DNA from: Tilletia caries
Lineage: Eukaryota; Basidiomycota; Exobasidiomycetes; Tilletiales; Tilletiaceae
Direction: 5' to 3'
NCBI GenBank assembly: GCA_032718865.1
Contig: JALUTQ010000038.1
Location: forward strand, 1,302,001 to 1,366,000
DNA length: 64,000 bases
Shown here one piece after another: positions 22,380 through 34,233 of this stretch. The first letter of the stretch is position 1. Every line of letters starts with the position of its first letter. The position numbers were made by a program, and so were the translations under genes. The notes below the pieces were generated by a model. It was not told the origin of the DNA. It searched no databases and saw only the letters and a list, made by a program, of their open reading frames with translations.

Positions 22380-22858
22380 TTTGCAATCAATCCGATCTTC
22401 CAAATGCACTTGAAATGCTCTCGAGGCAGCGTCGTTCAGGCTTCAATCGTTCGGCCTGACAGGAAAAAAAAGATCTGTACAATTCCAAGGAGAAGAGACG
22501 GAGAGGCTGGCAAAGCGTTTGAAAGTGGGGCTCGGGTCCAGGAAGGGAAACAAATCAGACAGAATATCGATGAGGATCGGACTCCCCTTGGCGAACAGAC
22601 CGTCCGAGATGGAGGGTGAAGAGGGAAAGCACCATCCCACCGCCGCCCATCATCGTATTCTCCTTGTTGCCGCTGCCGCTGGAGGGGCGACTCCCCGACC
22701 AGATCCTCGTACTCCGCCAACACGCTCGTCTTCCGACCCGCCCGTCGAGAGCGCCCAGGGGTGAGCAGCATCATGCTCTGCATAGTATCAGCCGCACGAT
22801 CGAGTACCTCCTTGCTGACCTCGGCATCCTCCGTGACTCTATGAACCAGAGTCAACAG

Positions 22859-23161
22859 TCAGCATCGACCTTCACGAGCCAGAACAAGAGTTCCATAAAC
22901 GTCGCGTAGTCGTCGGGCGAGTCGGAGGGGACGGAGGTGACGACGCCAGTGCCCTTGGTGGCGAGCACGGTCTCCATGGGGAGGATGTAGATCTCGTCGG
23001 GAATGGCAAAGGGCGCCTTGATCTTGATGCCGATCAGGTCGGCGCCCTTGAGCTCGGCGTGCTTTTTCGACGGTGCCGCGTTGGGACGTGGAGTAGATGG
23101 TGTAGCGCTCGCCGAACTTGATCTTCGGCATGGCGTGGAGCATGTTCATCTGGCAGCGGAC
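22859..23161 (-). pseudogene. Cytosolic leucyl-tRNA synthetase editing-domain fragment (copy B)
   Basis: As at 11252-11560, but one extra T near 23066 shifts the frame after RGTVEK, so the diagnostic TKGTGVV stretch is in a different frame from the start of the fragment. Confidence 0.78.
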
Positions 23162-23209
23162 AAAGGCGTCTTAGCATGGGTTTGCGTCTTCTGGCATCTG
23201 CTTATCGTG

Positions 23210-24249
23210 TTATGCCTTAGTGTCCTCCTCTTCTTCCGCCTCTTCCTTTGACATGGGAGTACCGCTCGAAGCTGCGTCCGCGGCCTTGCGCTCGGCCTCG
23301 CACTGCTTGTGAGCAGCCATCTTGCGCAATCGCTCGACCTGCGTCTGTTCCGAACTGAGCCGGACGCTGGACAGCCGAGTCGTATGGTTGTGCGGCGGCT
23401 GCGCGTAGAGCGAGGTGTACGAGTCCTTTGAGGAGGTTGGTTGGGGTCGGAGGTGATTTGGTCCTTGATGGGTGTCTTGCTGGAAGAAGACGTGGAGTCT
23501 GGGTTGAAAATGCTGCGATAGGCGAGTGTTTGGAGTGCGGCGAGGAGTGCGGAGCGGGATGCGCAGTTGATCTGTACTGAAGAGGAGAAGCGGTGGTTGA
23601 CTTCCTGCTTTGCGAGGGCATACAGCTGCGGAACGAGGGTAGTGGCTTACTGTCTGCGCAGGGACGCCTATGCCGGGTCGAGTGGGGACGTAGTTGATGA
23701 TGATGATGAGGGGGGGATGCAAGTTTGAGGAGAAGCAGGCCGGCAAGGAGGGCGGTGTGTGGTGATGGATCGGCGGTGGCTGTGGTGGGTACCTCGTGGA
23801 CGGCAGTGGCAGCCCAGGAGTGGATGCGTGCAGCACTCGCTCCTGCGAGTGTGTGTGGGAGGGGAGGCCAGGTCTGCGATGGCTGCGAGCATGGCTGCGA
23901 AGTGGAAAGGGAGCTCATCCTCTCCGTCCTCCTCGTCGATGCTGGCTGCAGCTGTGCATAGTTGGAGCAACCCCGTGGCCGGCTCGAGCAGGATCTCGTA
24001 TGCAGCGGGCGGGTGGACGAGGGCGAGTGCAGCGAGGAAGTCGAACGCTGTGATGCGCTGTGCTGCTGATGCGTCCTTGCCGAGATGCTCGCTCAGGCTG
24101 GCTGTGTACGCTGCGACATGGTTCTGCGGTGTCTTGGTGCTGAGCTGCTGTGCGAGTGCGAGGACTGCCTTTGCGTGCTCAGCATCAGATGCACCAGCAG
24201 AGAATCCGCTGATGTCCGCTTCTACGCCGACGTCCCGAATCACAGCCAT
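23210..24249 (-). CDS. Unrecognised alpha-helical protein, multi-exon (copy B)
   Basis: Identical over the interval to the copy A gene at 11609-12648, with the same frame changes. Because these breaks are shared by both copies, they are better explained here by introns or ancient mutation than by independent sequencing error. Confidence 0.4.
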
Positions 24250-25009
24250 CCACTCACAAACTCAGCAAGGAAGCAGGCCAGTCAATGCGCGCGCCGAACT
24301 CGTGACAGGCGTTATTTTTGTGTCGAGGTTCAGGGTGGAATGAACAGCGTCAGTCAGCTGGCTGGGAATGGAGGTTCAGGATATGAGCTGGAAGAGACGG
24401 ACCTTGGCGACGTTGGTGGATGATGCTGGGGCAGGAGCGGCTTGTGGCAGGGGCCGGGATCCCGGCTGCTTCTTTCTCCTTGAGTCCGGAGTAGTCCTTG
24501 CCGAAGAGCTTGTCTGTAGTGGCCTGATGAGAGCAGCAGAATGATCAGCTGGATGTAAAAGGGGAGGAGTGTAGAAGTATGGCTCCAGCGGATGCGCATC
24601 ACTCCTCAATCAAAGAGGATGCGGATACTGACCCTAGGCGTCAGTACGCACTGTCAGTCACCAGTCACTATCGATGGGCAAAGGGAAGGCGGCATCAGAC
24701 GAGTATCAACGCAGGTCGTGGTAAGGACGCTCCTCACAATGTTCGAGCGTAGCAGCATAATGCAGACCAGGCACCCGAGCTGGAGAAGAGAAGAAGAGAG
24801 GGTACAGGGTAGAGGAGAGAGGAGAGGAGGGAGAAGGGGTAAGAATTAGCACACAACTCAGGTTAGGACGGTCAAAGAAGCGCAAGCAGCAGAATGATTG
24901 CGAGGGGTCAGCGTGGGCGCTACTTAGCATTGACATTGTCTGGCGTCTGGAGAGCGACCACCGAAATCCTGAACGTACTGCAGGCGTGAGGAGCATCATC
25001 CCGGCGACT

Positions 25010-25357
25010 TCACCGAGCGCTTGATCGCTTTCCACGTTCACCTGATGTTGCCTCCTGCGTCCGTCTCGTGTTGGGACGACGCCATATGGCCCACAGCAGG
25101 CAGTCGTCCTCGAATGGCTCTCCGTCTTGAACCGCCCGTGGCTTCTTAATGCTCGTGTTCTTGTGCACATTCAGAGAAGAGATGGTCTTCATCATCCCCC
25201 ACGCACCGCCGTCCCAGACCGGCCGGGGACAAGACAAGACCCTCTCCCGCCAGAGCGCATCGGCATCCTCATCATCGTCGGCCCCTGCCTGTCGAGCGAG
25301 GGTGCCACTGAAGGCTGACCCAGGGGCAGAGGGGTCGACGTAGCTGGTTGTTGACAT
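25010..25357 (-). CDS. Unrecognised first exon or small protein (copy B)
   Basis: Identical to 13410-13757 of copy A; see that entry. Confidence 0.3.
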   Translation of the reverse strand: MSTTSYVDPSAPGSAFSGTLARQAGADDDEDADALWRERVLSCPRPVWDGGAWGMMKTISSLNVHKNTSIKKPRAVQDGEPFEDDCLLWAIWRRPNTRRTQEATSGERGKRSSAR

Positions 25358-25592
25358 GCGGGTGCTGATGGCGAAAGAGCTACAAGGATTGGGGCAGGGG
25401 TTGAGAGTTGTGAGCGGCTGATGGTGGAAGAGCTGAATAGATTGGGGCAGGATCGAGAGTCGTGAGCAGCTGGATGGGACTGCGCGAAAAGGAGAATTCG
25501 AGTGTGGTCAGCAAGGTTGTTGACAAACGGGCAACGCAGACATCCGGAGAGAGCAAACAATTAGTCTTTGAAAGGAGAACCTCATGGTACAT

Positions 25593-28117
25593 TCAGAGGA
25601 AGATGGACACATGATCCTGCTCCGTCAACGGCGCTCCGGGGTTGTCCTCCTCGGCGGCGCTGATATCAATTTGCTCGAAGGCCTGGAGTAGGGTGTCGTC
25701 GGGAGGGAACGGAGATTCCCAGCGAGTCTTGAGCGCTTCCAATTGCCTCAGCGCGAGCTGCTGTGGGAAGTGAGGGGCTCGAGCCTTGACTTCTTCGATG
25801 CGTGCATGCAACCAAGTCTGCATTTGGGTCTGCTCGAAGTGAAGTAGGGCGGTCTCCTCTGCCAAACGCCGCGACCGATCAAAAGCGTCCAGTATCCGTC
25901 CCACGTCGACTGAACTCCACCAAGGCAGAGAGACGGTGCCGTAGCTGGCCACAAACGAGATCCAAGACGACGTGTGGGTGTCGAACAATGTGGCCTCTAC
26001 CAACGGTCGGAATGTTGACCGAATCGTGGCCTGATAAGTGTTGAAATCCGCCATGTCGACGAAGGCCCGCTTCTTGTCCGTGCCCAAGGAAATGAGGAGT
26101 CGCTCGCGCAGCGAGCGCTCGTATCTGGTGCCGATCCGATCGCGTAGCTGGGCTTGGGTAAGATTGACCTTCGCTATGGATTTGTGGAGCGCACTAGCCA
26201 AAAGCGCAGTGGTTTGATCGAAAGCGGGCGGGGGGTCCGTGGTCGTTGCCGCGGCAAGAGGCCGCGGGCGTGATCGACTGCTGACTTTGGGCTTGACGAC
26301 CTTGGCGCGCGCATTCTCTTGTCGAAGGAGGCACATGTAAGATAAGAGATTGAAAAGATTCGAATCGAAATCAGGGAAATGAGGAGGAATGGGTGAAGAT
26401 GGGATAAGGTCTGTGGGAGAGCCAATGGTACGGTAGTAATGCAACATGTCAGCCAATGTTACACCGCGAAGGAGCTGAAGGTGTTCGTTCTTGAGCAAGC
26501 TGATGCGAGCCTGTTTACGCTGGATCCATTGGAAAAGGCTGCGGCGTCGGTCAAGTGCAACGTGTTGAAGTTGATCCTCGAGTGCGAGCCGGCGCTCGAC
26601 TTGCGACATGGCCCGTGTCGACGCAATGAGCCCCGAGATCCCTGCCCACACCCTCTCCATACCCTCACCGTCCGACCATGCGCAGCCCAGGGTATGTCGT
26701 GGACTATAGCAGATATGGCACGAGGATATGTGTCCATATACGTGGAACAAAGGTATCGTCCAGGTGATGGTGACATTTGGCACCAATGCGTTCGCCACCT
26801 TCGCGTTGTCCGCGAACTTGCAGCCGATGTCATACATGACTGCAATGTGCCGGAGCCGTGGAAGCGCTTCCAACACCGCGTTGAGAAGCGCAATGGCGTA
26901 GAAGTGGCGTTCTCCGGCCGTCGTAATATCGCAGAAGACCACTGGAATATCATGGCGACAACAAAGTCCCATGACTCCAGTAACGTCGTGATTTCCGACT
27001 GATGCTTTGGGTGCGAGGGGATCGGCAGCTTTGAACTGGGCGGTGCAAAAGTGGACAATGTCTGCAGAGGCAGTGTTAAGATTAGCAGTCGAGCCCATAA
27101 GACGCTCAGCTACCTGAACCTGCTGAAGAGAGAGGAACCGGCGAGGGGGGAGAGACTGTCGTAGATATACGTCGTCTCTTCGTTTTCGTTTCTGAGTAAA
27201 GTTGCCGTCCACCGACAGTATAAGCTGAGGACCAGATGATTGAGATTCGGATGGGGCCATGAATTGTTGAAAGCAGGCGGGGCAAGTGTCCGCCAAAAAC
27301 GAAGGATTTAACTTGAGATTGTCTTCGTTCAGCATCGGCCTGGCCTCCATCCACGGGGTTGTCCCGTATAACGCCGCTTGTTGCCCATACGCACGCATTG
27401 TGGAGAACCACGAAGAAGCCGACCGTATCTGCTTACGGAAATGGTCCATGATTTGTATCGGCAGGATGTCGTCGTCGTATATGTCGCGCGCGGCCAGTGC
27501 GAAGTTGGGAAAGAGAGTTGGAACGCGGCCTGGGGCTGCACAGGACTGGCAGGAAAAAGAGAGTGGCAGAAGAGAGTTGATGCCATGTGTCTGTAGCAGC
27601 AAGCGAACCGGGATGTGATACGGCCGCCCATGGTGTAGATGTGAACGTCGACAAAGCCAGGACCTGCGGCGTCAAAGCAGCGGCAGTGAATGACTCTGGG
27701 CGTCTGTGCAAAGTCCGTGAGGGAAGTCGCACGGTTATATGCCTTCAGCAGGGAGGGAATCAGGTCGTGCCAGTCAGAAAACGCGACTGGCTCGGACTCC
27801 CCACTGAACATCTCGTCTTCGAGGCCGTGCATCCACTCGTCGCCGCCGCCGCCGATGTCGAACGCGACCGGCGCACGAGCTGGTCCAGAAACCGTAGTTG
27901 CGCTCGAAGAAGGAACAAGTCCGGGCGCCGAAGGATTGGGGGCAGCGCGCGCACGAGGCGCGGTTCGCGCGTGTGCCAATTGGAGCTCTACATTGCTTCT
28001 TTGGTTTGATATGTCTTGATCCAGCTCGCGCAAGTTTCCCCGGCGATGACGACGTCGTATGCTCTCCCCTTCCTCCCAATATAGGAAGGTCGGCTTCTTG
28101 TTGTTCTTCCCGGGCAT
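25593..28117 (-). pseudogene. KDZ-family transposase (copy B, one frameshift)
   Basis: The DDE core and C-terminus form one open frame of 669 residues (27602-25593) with VDGNFTQKRKRRDD, YDIGCKFADNA and SDGEGMERVWAG. The N-terminal CxC part (28117 down to about 27555) is open but in another frame, because this copy has five A where copy A has six, near 27555. Correcting that single base would give a protein of about 840 residues, a normal KDZ size. No convincing terminal inverted repeats or 8 bp target duplications were found, so the element ends are not placed. This is the better preserved of the two copies and could represent an active transposase if the break is a consensus error. Confidence 0.88.
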
Positions 28118-28419
28118 GAAATGGAGCTGCGATGGCCGATGAGTCAATCAGTACGAACTACGAATCATGATCGACAATCGACGAGCATGAGTGACTCACT
28201 GAAGAAAGAGGAGCGGTCGCAGACTCGTAGCGTCCGCGAATGGCGTGGAGGGGTGCTGGAAGAGATTCTGCTGGTGATGCGGTGATGAGAGGAGCTGGGA
28301 GCACGTTGTGTCATTGGATGGAACAGAAGCACGTGGTCGTCATGATTGTCTGCGGCTACTCACCCCGCTGAGCCGCTCTGATAGCTCCCAGATTCCCCTC
28401 ACAGACCCAATCCACCATT

Positions 28420-29241
28420 ATGGCCGACCTGATTGAAGAAGACCGCATGGAGTGGTACAACGGAACTGTGAGTACAACCCCGTGCCTGCGAGCGCGTGCG
28501 CGACGACCATACTCACCATACTCTCTTCCTCGCGCAATGCGCACCAGCAGTCTGCCTTTTTCCAGCCGGGCAGACGCGTTTGGCGCGGTGATGCCATTCG
28601 CAGCAAGTCAGGCCACGCAGGCACAAGGGGCGAGCCAATCCATACCAGCGCCAGCGCTGTGCTGGGCGGAGTCGGACGTACGCATCGTGAGGACGCGCTC
28701 GCGAGAGTCGTGCGCCTCTGACGCCCAGGAACAAGAGTCGAATGGCATGCAAGCCTCATCGTCCACAGCGACGGATGGAGCCGCAGATCGCGGTTGGCGC
28801 CTGCAAGAGAGCTTGCGGGGTACTGAAGCTCAGGCCTATCGTGGCCCGTTGTCCGCGGCGGAAGTAATCGCCTTGCTCGCGGACGCTTCAACAAGCGAGA
28901 ACGGTCGCCGTTCGCTCACGGCAGGACATGTTGGATACCTGAAGTATTTCCACTACAAAGGTCCTTGTCCGGTGCCCACCAACCGGCGACGGCGGCTGTC
29001 CTCAGAGGTCAACGGCGATGAGAAGGAGACGGAAGCGTGGCAGTGCCGGGCATGTCACAAGCAGATTCATGTGCCGGTTGATCAGGTGTCAAACCTGGGA
29101 GGCCATCTGTATGGCCGCGGTGGGAGGGAAGCGTGTCTCGACGTGCGTCGACAAGCATACGCTGAGGAGATTCCAACGCCGGAGCGCGATGCGTCCGGCA
29201 CGCTGATCAAGCTTCGCGCTGGAAAGGTGAAGGCATTGTGA
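28420..29241 (+). CDS. Cys/His-motif protein divergent from the KDZ transposase (copy B)
   Basis: Same 273-residue frame as 16827-17648, intact and identical. Its preservation in both copies, while the neighbouring transposase has errors, supports it as coding. Function unknown; see copy A for motifs. Confidence 0.5.
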   Translation: MADLIEEDRMEWYNGTVSTTPCLRARARRPYSPYSLPRAMRTSSLPFSSRADAFGAVMPFAASQATQAQGASQSIPAPALCWAESDVRIVRTRSRESCASDAQEQESNGMQASSSTATDGAADRGWRLQESLRGTEAQAYRGPLSAAEVIALLADASTSENGRRSLTAGHVGYLKYFHYKGPCPVPTNRRRRLSSEVNGDEKETEAWQCRACHKQIHVPVDQVSNLGGHLYGRGGREACLDVRRQAYAEEIPTPERDASGTLIKLRAGKVKAL

Positions 29242-29598
29242 TCTGGAATAGTACATCATATCGCATTGGGCTTTAATCCGACAACCGAAGTGTGATGTTA
29301 TTGGTGTGCAATGCTCGGGGTCACCGTGACAATCCGCTGGAGAGGAACGGTGCTTCAGATGGTCAGCACCGTGGGCAAGCACAGCCGGGACTCCAACGGG
29401 TGAGACTCGCGAGAGCCAGGGACGACAGACATGCCCCGCGCGTACATGTACACCATACTCCGGCCCGAGATCGGCGGCGGGTGCAGGGACGCCGGGCCCG
29501 TCATCGGTCCACCGAGCGCGACGGGGAGTGCTGCGGCGGCGGCGGAATGGCAGTGGATCGCTCAGAGACTGACCGCCCGGGAGCCTGTTGAAAGAAGA

Positions 29599-30671
29599 CT
29601 CTCTCACGGTGTCGCACGGCACCTGGGTTCCGACTGGGGTCAGCGTGGACGCGTGTGCCGACGACGAGCTCTTAGTCGGCTACGCCACGGACTCCTCAGG
29701 CTTGCCTTCTGTCCTCCTCTGCCGCACTTTCAACTTGACAGCAACGGTCTCAGTCTCGGTCAGCGGGTTGGAGCATCACGAAGGAGCCCTCAGTTTCGCT
29801 TCTCTCGTGCGCTCTGCATGGATCATTACTCTCTGTGTACTGTTCTTCGGCTCGTGCTGAGATGCAGCCGCTGGTGAAAAGTATTTGATGACCAATATCC
29901 TGCCCTTCTCTCCCTGTCAATCTCATGATATCACATATCACATACTGTATCATATCATGCTCGTTCTCCTGGCTGTCGTTCATATAATAGCGTTGGTATT
30001 GGAGCGTCCTAGTAGTAAAGTAGTCGTAGTAAAATGCTGTTGATGCGGTCGTATCCAATCGGAATGCCGGCAGCAGCTCGTCTATAGCTTGGAGGCCTAG
30101 TGGTGAGAATCGAAGAACACGAAGCAGGAGGTTGTTTGTTGCCGCGGCGCCAGGTGTCCCGAATAAGTATGAAAATGAAGTGGGGGCATGAGGCTGGTGT
30201 TGGTGGAGTCGCCAATTGCTTGAGCCCGGGCGAGCGCCGTTGCTTGCAGTTCGCGCAGGACTGAACCACCTTGATTTCACTAAGATTTCGTTATACCGCC
30301 GCTCATGCGTTGATGGAGGTCCTTTGCCGCACGCCTTGTCGGAACGCAATGGTGTCTTCAGATGGTCGAGAACGAAGAGCGTCCATGCTTTGGCGAACGC
30401 AAGCTTCTGCGTTCACGGCTGCTACCGCATCTGCGGTCCGCAGAGCGACGATAACACCCTTGCCTTTTGCGGAGACGACTGATGGAATTAAGAGAAGGGC
30501 GGGTTAGATGCCTATTCTGGAGCTTTGAGCAAATCAATCGAGAGAGGCAAACGTAAACTCACCATATGTCAACTTTGTGGTCCAAAGGTGGCGAATTTGA
30601 GCGTAGAACATTGGGACTACACCATAAAGGAACGCAGATGGCACGGCAGCAAAGTCGAGGATCGCACGGGG
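29599..30671. other. No gene recognised; possible C-terminal exon at 29599-29869
   Basis: Immediately after the copy B junction a plus-strand frame reads VSHGTWVPTGVSVDACADDE and continues hydrophobic to a stop at 29858-29860. It looks protein-like but starts at the junction, so its 5' part is missing, and I do not recognise it. The rest (29870-30671) includes an imperfect ATATCA-rich patch at 29925-29965 and the 3' flank of the glycosyltransferase gene. Confidence 0.4.
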
Positions 30672-31446
30672 TCACTTGCGCTGGCATCGCTGAAGCGGTT
30701 CCATGCCGAGGTAACGTGCCGGTAACTTTCCGTCAGGAGTCCGAATGCTACCCTGCTGCCATCGGCTGAAGACTGTGTTCGACTCCTGCCAGCGAGTGTA
30801 GGCTGCGGCGCGGTGATAGTAGTCGTGCGAGACGCACATGCCCACAGTAGCGAGAATACCGAAGATGCTGAGCAACTGAGCGATGTTCATAGCGCAGATG
30901 ACGATGTCGGGCATCATCCATGCTGGATGCAGTCCCGGTGCAAGGTCGGCAGGCACATCGGCAGAGGAGGCGAAGGGAGTGCTGAAGAAGGCCGTGGTGC
31001 AGGTGGTCATGGTGCAGTGGCGAGTCCAAGGATCTCTCCAGCTCATAAGACCGTTGCGGTGGACGACCGAAGGGTACAGTCGGAGTATTCCCATCAGGAA
31101 GGTGACCTAGGCAAGCATCAAGTGGGCCTCGAACAGACGGGTTATCACCGAGAGCATGGGCATGAAGCGAAGCTTGAACGAGGAGTCGTCCTGAGGTTCG
31201 CTCTGGGCTGTCAACATCAGAGCCTCTTCTTCTTCGGCACGGCGGGGTGTTGGGACTATAATGCCGTCGCGGTAGTCTTCGTAAATCTTTCCCTTCCCGC
31301 TTGACAGGGACAGGACAGGCATTTCTTCAACGGCCGTGGTGTCGGTGCCGACGGACGAGGTGGGCGATGAAAGTTGGACGTGAGCGTCTTCGGTGAAAAT
31401 CAAGATCTGCTTCATCGGCAGGGAAGACTTGTCGCAGAATAGGGTA

Positions 31447-32789
31447 TAAGGCTGGCATGCGGAGTAACTCACTTTTTGGCAAAGTGCGGAGTACTCCGCA
31501 GTTGCTTTCAGCGAAATGAGGTAAAGTGCGGAGTACTCCGTCACTCCGCACATTTTTGCTGGCTCCTCCGCGGTTACTCCCTACTCCGCCACTGCGGAGG
31601 AAGATTTTCAGAAAGTTCCTCCCCACTCCGCAGTGGCGGAGTAAAATTTCGCAAGGCCACTCCGCACTCCGCAAAAAAAAGTCTCATTTCGCTGCGGAGT
31701 ACTCCGCAACGAAGAATTTATTTGCGGAGTAATTTTTTTTTACTCCGCAAGTGCGGAATTTTGCGGAGTGGAATTCAGAAACTATGAACATATGGAAGGA
31801 GAAGCTCTAGTTACTACTCCTCGTCCTCCTGTGGCGTCACCTTCCGCTTCTTGCGCGCCCGGTCCGCTTCAAGCTTGCGCTTGCGCTTCTTTTCCACCTT
31901 GGCCGCCTCCTTGACATCTTGCTCACGCTCCAGAATGTCCGTCAGCAGTGTTGTGGGAACCCAGTCGTCTAGGAACCATTGGCCAACAGCAACGACCTTG
32001 GCGAGTTTGCGTGCCCTCATGCTGTGCCTGAGGGAGGTCACGTTGCGCCCAGCGCGAGAGAAGAGTCGTTCGACATCCACTGATGTGGCTGTGGAAGAGA
32101 TTCAAAGGAAAGTTCAGCGTCACATCTTCGTCCATCCAGATCGTCAATACATACTCACCGGGACAGCTGAAGACGTCCAAGGCCGTACGGCCGTTCCGGA
32201 GCGTCGGAGCTATCTGTCATCCTGATCCTGTCTGGACCCTGGAGGGCTGGAGGCAAGAATGAGGAGCAGAGGGATCAGGGAGTGGATGAGTGTCCTTCAG
32301 AAGCGGAGCCGCACTACCTCGCTTAAGACTCTTCCCTTCGCAGAAAGGTGAGGAGGGGCGTCGGAGTTTGAATTATATCAGGGGCATATCACGTGAGACT
32401 ATCGTTTGCCCGTGAGAAAGTGGTTGGTGCGCGCTGTGGAGGCCACAAAACGGGAAAAAATGAAATTCCAAAAGTGCGGAGTAAGCGGAGTACTCCGCAT
32501 TTTTGGCGGTCCGGACAAATTTACTCCCTACTCCGCACTGGTGGAGGAACATTCCGGCGAGCTTCCTCCGTCCTCCGCACAATTTTGAGAAATTTGAAGC
32601 GGAGTACTCCGCAGATTTTGATGAAATTCCCCAAATTATGCGGAGCACTCCGCGGAGTTTTTGGCCACTCCGCAGTCACTCCGCACTTTTTGCGGAGTGC
32701 TGTGCGGAGTAAAAATGCGGAGTAAAACATAAAAAATTGCGGAGTACTCCGCAAAAGTGTAAAATGAGTTACTCCGCATGCCAGCCTTA
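31447..32789 (-). mobile_element. hAT-family element (TAAGG type), 1343 bp
   Basis: Termini are perfect inverted repeats of 25 bp starting TAAGGCTGGCATGCGGAGTA. Flanks are 8 bp duplications ATAGGGTA (31439-31446) and ATGGGGTA (32790-32797), matching at seven of eight positions. An 8 bp duplication and the internal transposase fragment identify a hAT element. Both subterminal regions are packed with the palindrome GCGGAGTACTCCGC and variants, likely transposase-binding repeats. It is inserted in exon 4 of the glycosyltransferase gene. Because only the transposase C-terminus remains, it is non-autonomous. Confidence 0.93.
31814..32225 (-). pseudogene. hAT transposase C-terminal dimerisation domain
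   Basis: Two exons (about 32225-32159 and 32088-31814) around a 70 bp GT-AG intron (32089-32158). Spliced they read RTALDVFSCPATSVDVERLFS followed by RAGRNVTSLRHSM...KVVAVGQWF, the hallmark of the hAT dimerisation region, and a Lys/Arg-rich tail ending at 31814. The catalytic RNase H core upstream is absent, so the element depends on a transposase made elsewhere. Confidence 0.88.
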
Positions 32790-34233
32790 ATGGGGTATCG
32801 TCAGGGTCCTCTTCGGTGGTAGTGAGATTCATGTAGCTGTTCTGCTTGACAGTCTGGCCAAAGCTTCCCGTCAGGACTCGGGGCCAGCAGTAGCCAAAGT
32901 CGAGGGATCCCCACAAGTGACGACAAGCCTGAGACCACCGAGCACGCATGTCGCTCATGTAAGAGGACACAGGACCGCTCCCTGCCGAACCGACGACATT
33001 GCACTGAGAAGCAGGCGAGTAGATAGTCTCGGCGTACACCTAATGATAATAAAAATCAGCCCAGCATTCACCAGCTCACTGCCACACATTTCTACTCACA
33101 TTGCCCTTCGTCTCAAACATGGCCTTAACGTAGAAGTGCATGTCCTCACCAATGGCCTCCGGCCCGCAGTCCCAGTAGTCGCAGTACTTGACGAGCTCAA
33201 GACTGGCACCGTATGCGCTTGTTGGAATCTTGACCCACGAGCTAGGATAAATACCACCAATACCAGCACAGCACCTGTTTCAAGAGGGGAAAGCTGGTGA
33301 GGACAAATCCCACAAGTCGGGAAAGTGGCAACATAACACGTACCAGAAGATATCGGCGGCACGGGTGAAGACGGGTACCTCGGCACCGTTGCGGTCGAAC
33401 AGAGTGGGAGGAACGAACATCATGACAGCACGACGCGAGGCAGGGGCCAAGGCATACTTGACCGCCGAAGACAGGAAGAAGTCGGCGGCTAAGAGTGTAT
33501 CAGCGTCGAGCACGTCCATGATCGTGTAGTGGTGTTCGCTCTCTGGAATGCGAGTGGCCATGGAGCGGGCGGCCCAGTTGACATTGGAGGCCTTGCCGGC
33601 ACTTTCGCCAACAATGTTTCCGGGGTGAAGCGAGAAGGCCATGTCGACGAAGGCGCGGCGAGTAGTTTGGTAGTGCTCGATCAAAACCTCTGCCTTAGGC
33701 CTTAGCCATAGCGCCCGCTTCGCGTTCTTCCATGCCGAGGCAGACTCGGTATGAGGTTTGAGCCAAGGGGTGAGATGCAAGGGTGTCCAAAGTCTGAAGG
33801 CAAGCCAAAAGGGCGGCGTCAGAATCGAAGCTGTCAGGTATGTATTTTATGATGGATTGATCAAACTTACCTCACGAAGTGTAGAAATGTCCTCCTTGTA
33901 AGCCGGCACAATGATGCAGTGCTGAACGTGGCGATAGTCAAGAACGTCCATGCACTCGCGATCCTTCTGGAAAAGCTTGTTGCGCTCCTTCTGGTAGAAA
34001 TCGGGCCATTCGGTTCGTGATTGTTTAAGCACGCCCCGGTGTGCGGCAGCCACGCCCCAGAAAGACCAGGTTTGGCAGGAGAAGAATGTGGTGTGGATGA
34101 ACAAAAGCGCGAGCGATGTCACCAAAGGGCAGTAGATCGGCCCAAGAAGACCGAGGAGGAGTAGAGCGAAATGACACAAGATAGGTGCCCTATGGAGAAT
34201 GAAGGCGAGCGCTCGCGACGCGCCTGAGCGCAC

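Larger units (their letters stand above)
19953..29598 (+). repeat. Segmental duplication, copy B (9646 bp)
   Basis: Same orientation and gene order as copy A. Relative to A it lacks 28 bp in PEX12, has three more A at 22464-22471, and has single-base differences in many homopolymers plus a few substitutions. Both outer junctions (19952/19953 and 29598/29599) join it to sequence unrelated to the neighbours of copy A. Confidence 0.97.
30672..34233 (-). pseudogene. Fungal group-2 family glycosyltransferase, split by a hAT element
   Basis: A membrane-bound GT-A type glycosyltransferase of a family common in fungi. Exon 1 (34233-33871) has hydrophobic membrane segments and CIIVPAYKEDISTLRE. Exon 2 (33793-33344) has GESAGKASNVNWAARSMATR, the DADT nucleotide-sugar motif (MDVLDADTLLA) and PPTLFDRNGAEVPVFTRAAD. 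Exon 3 (33274-33100) has AIGEDMHFYVKAMFETKGN. Exon 4 begins at 33039 (VYAETIYSPASQCNVVG). Introns at 33794-33870, 33275-33343 and 33040-33099 keep the frame. Exon 4 is interrupted at 32789 by a 1343 bp hAT element and resumes at 31446. Further damage: a one-base frame change near 33690 (AAGGCCTAAGGC) and an in-frame TAG at 31107-31109 before MGILRLYP. C-terminal hydrophobic segments run to the stop near 30672. Substrate unknown. Confidence 0.8.

Noticed and set aside
31441..32790. CRISPR-like repeat array
   Set aside because: The GCGGAGTACTCCGC motifs are irregularly spaced palindromes inside a hAT element with inverted ends and target duplication, in a fungal genome.
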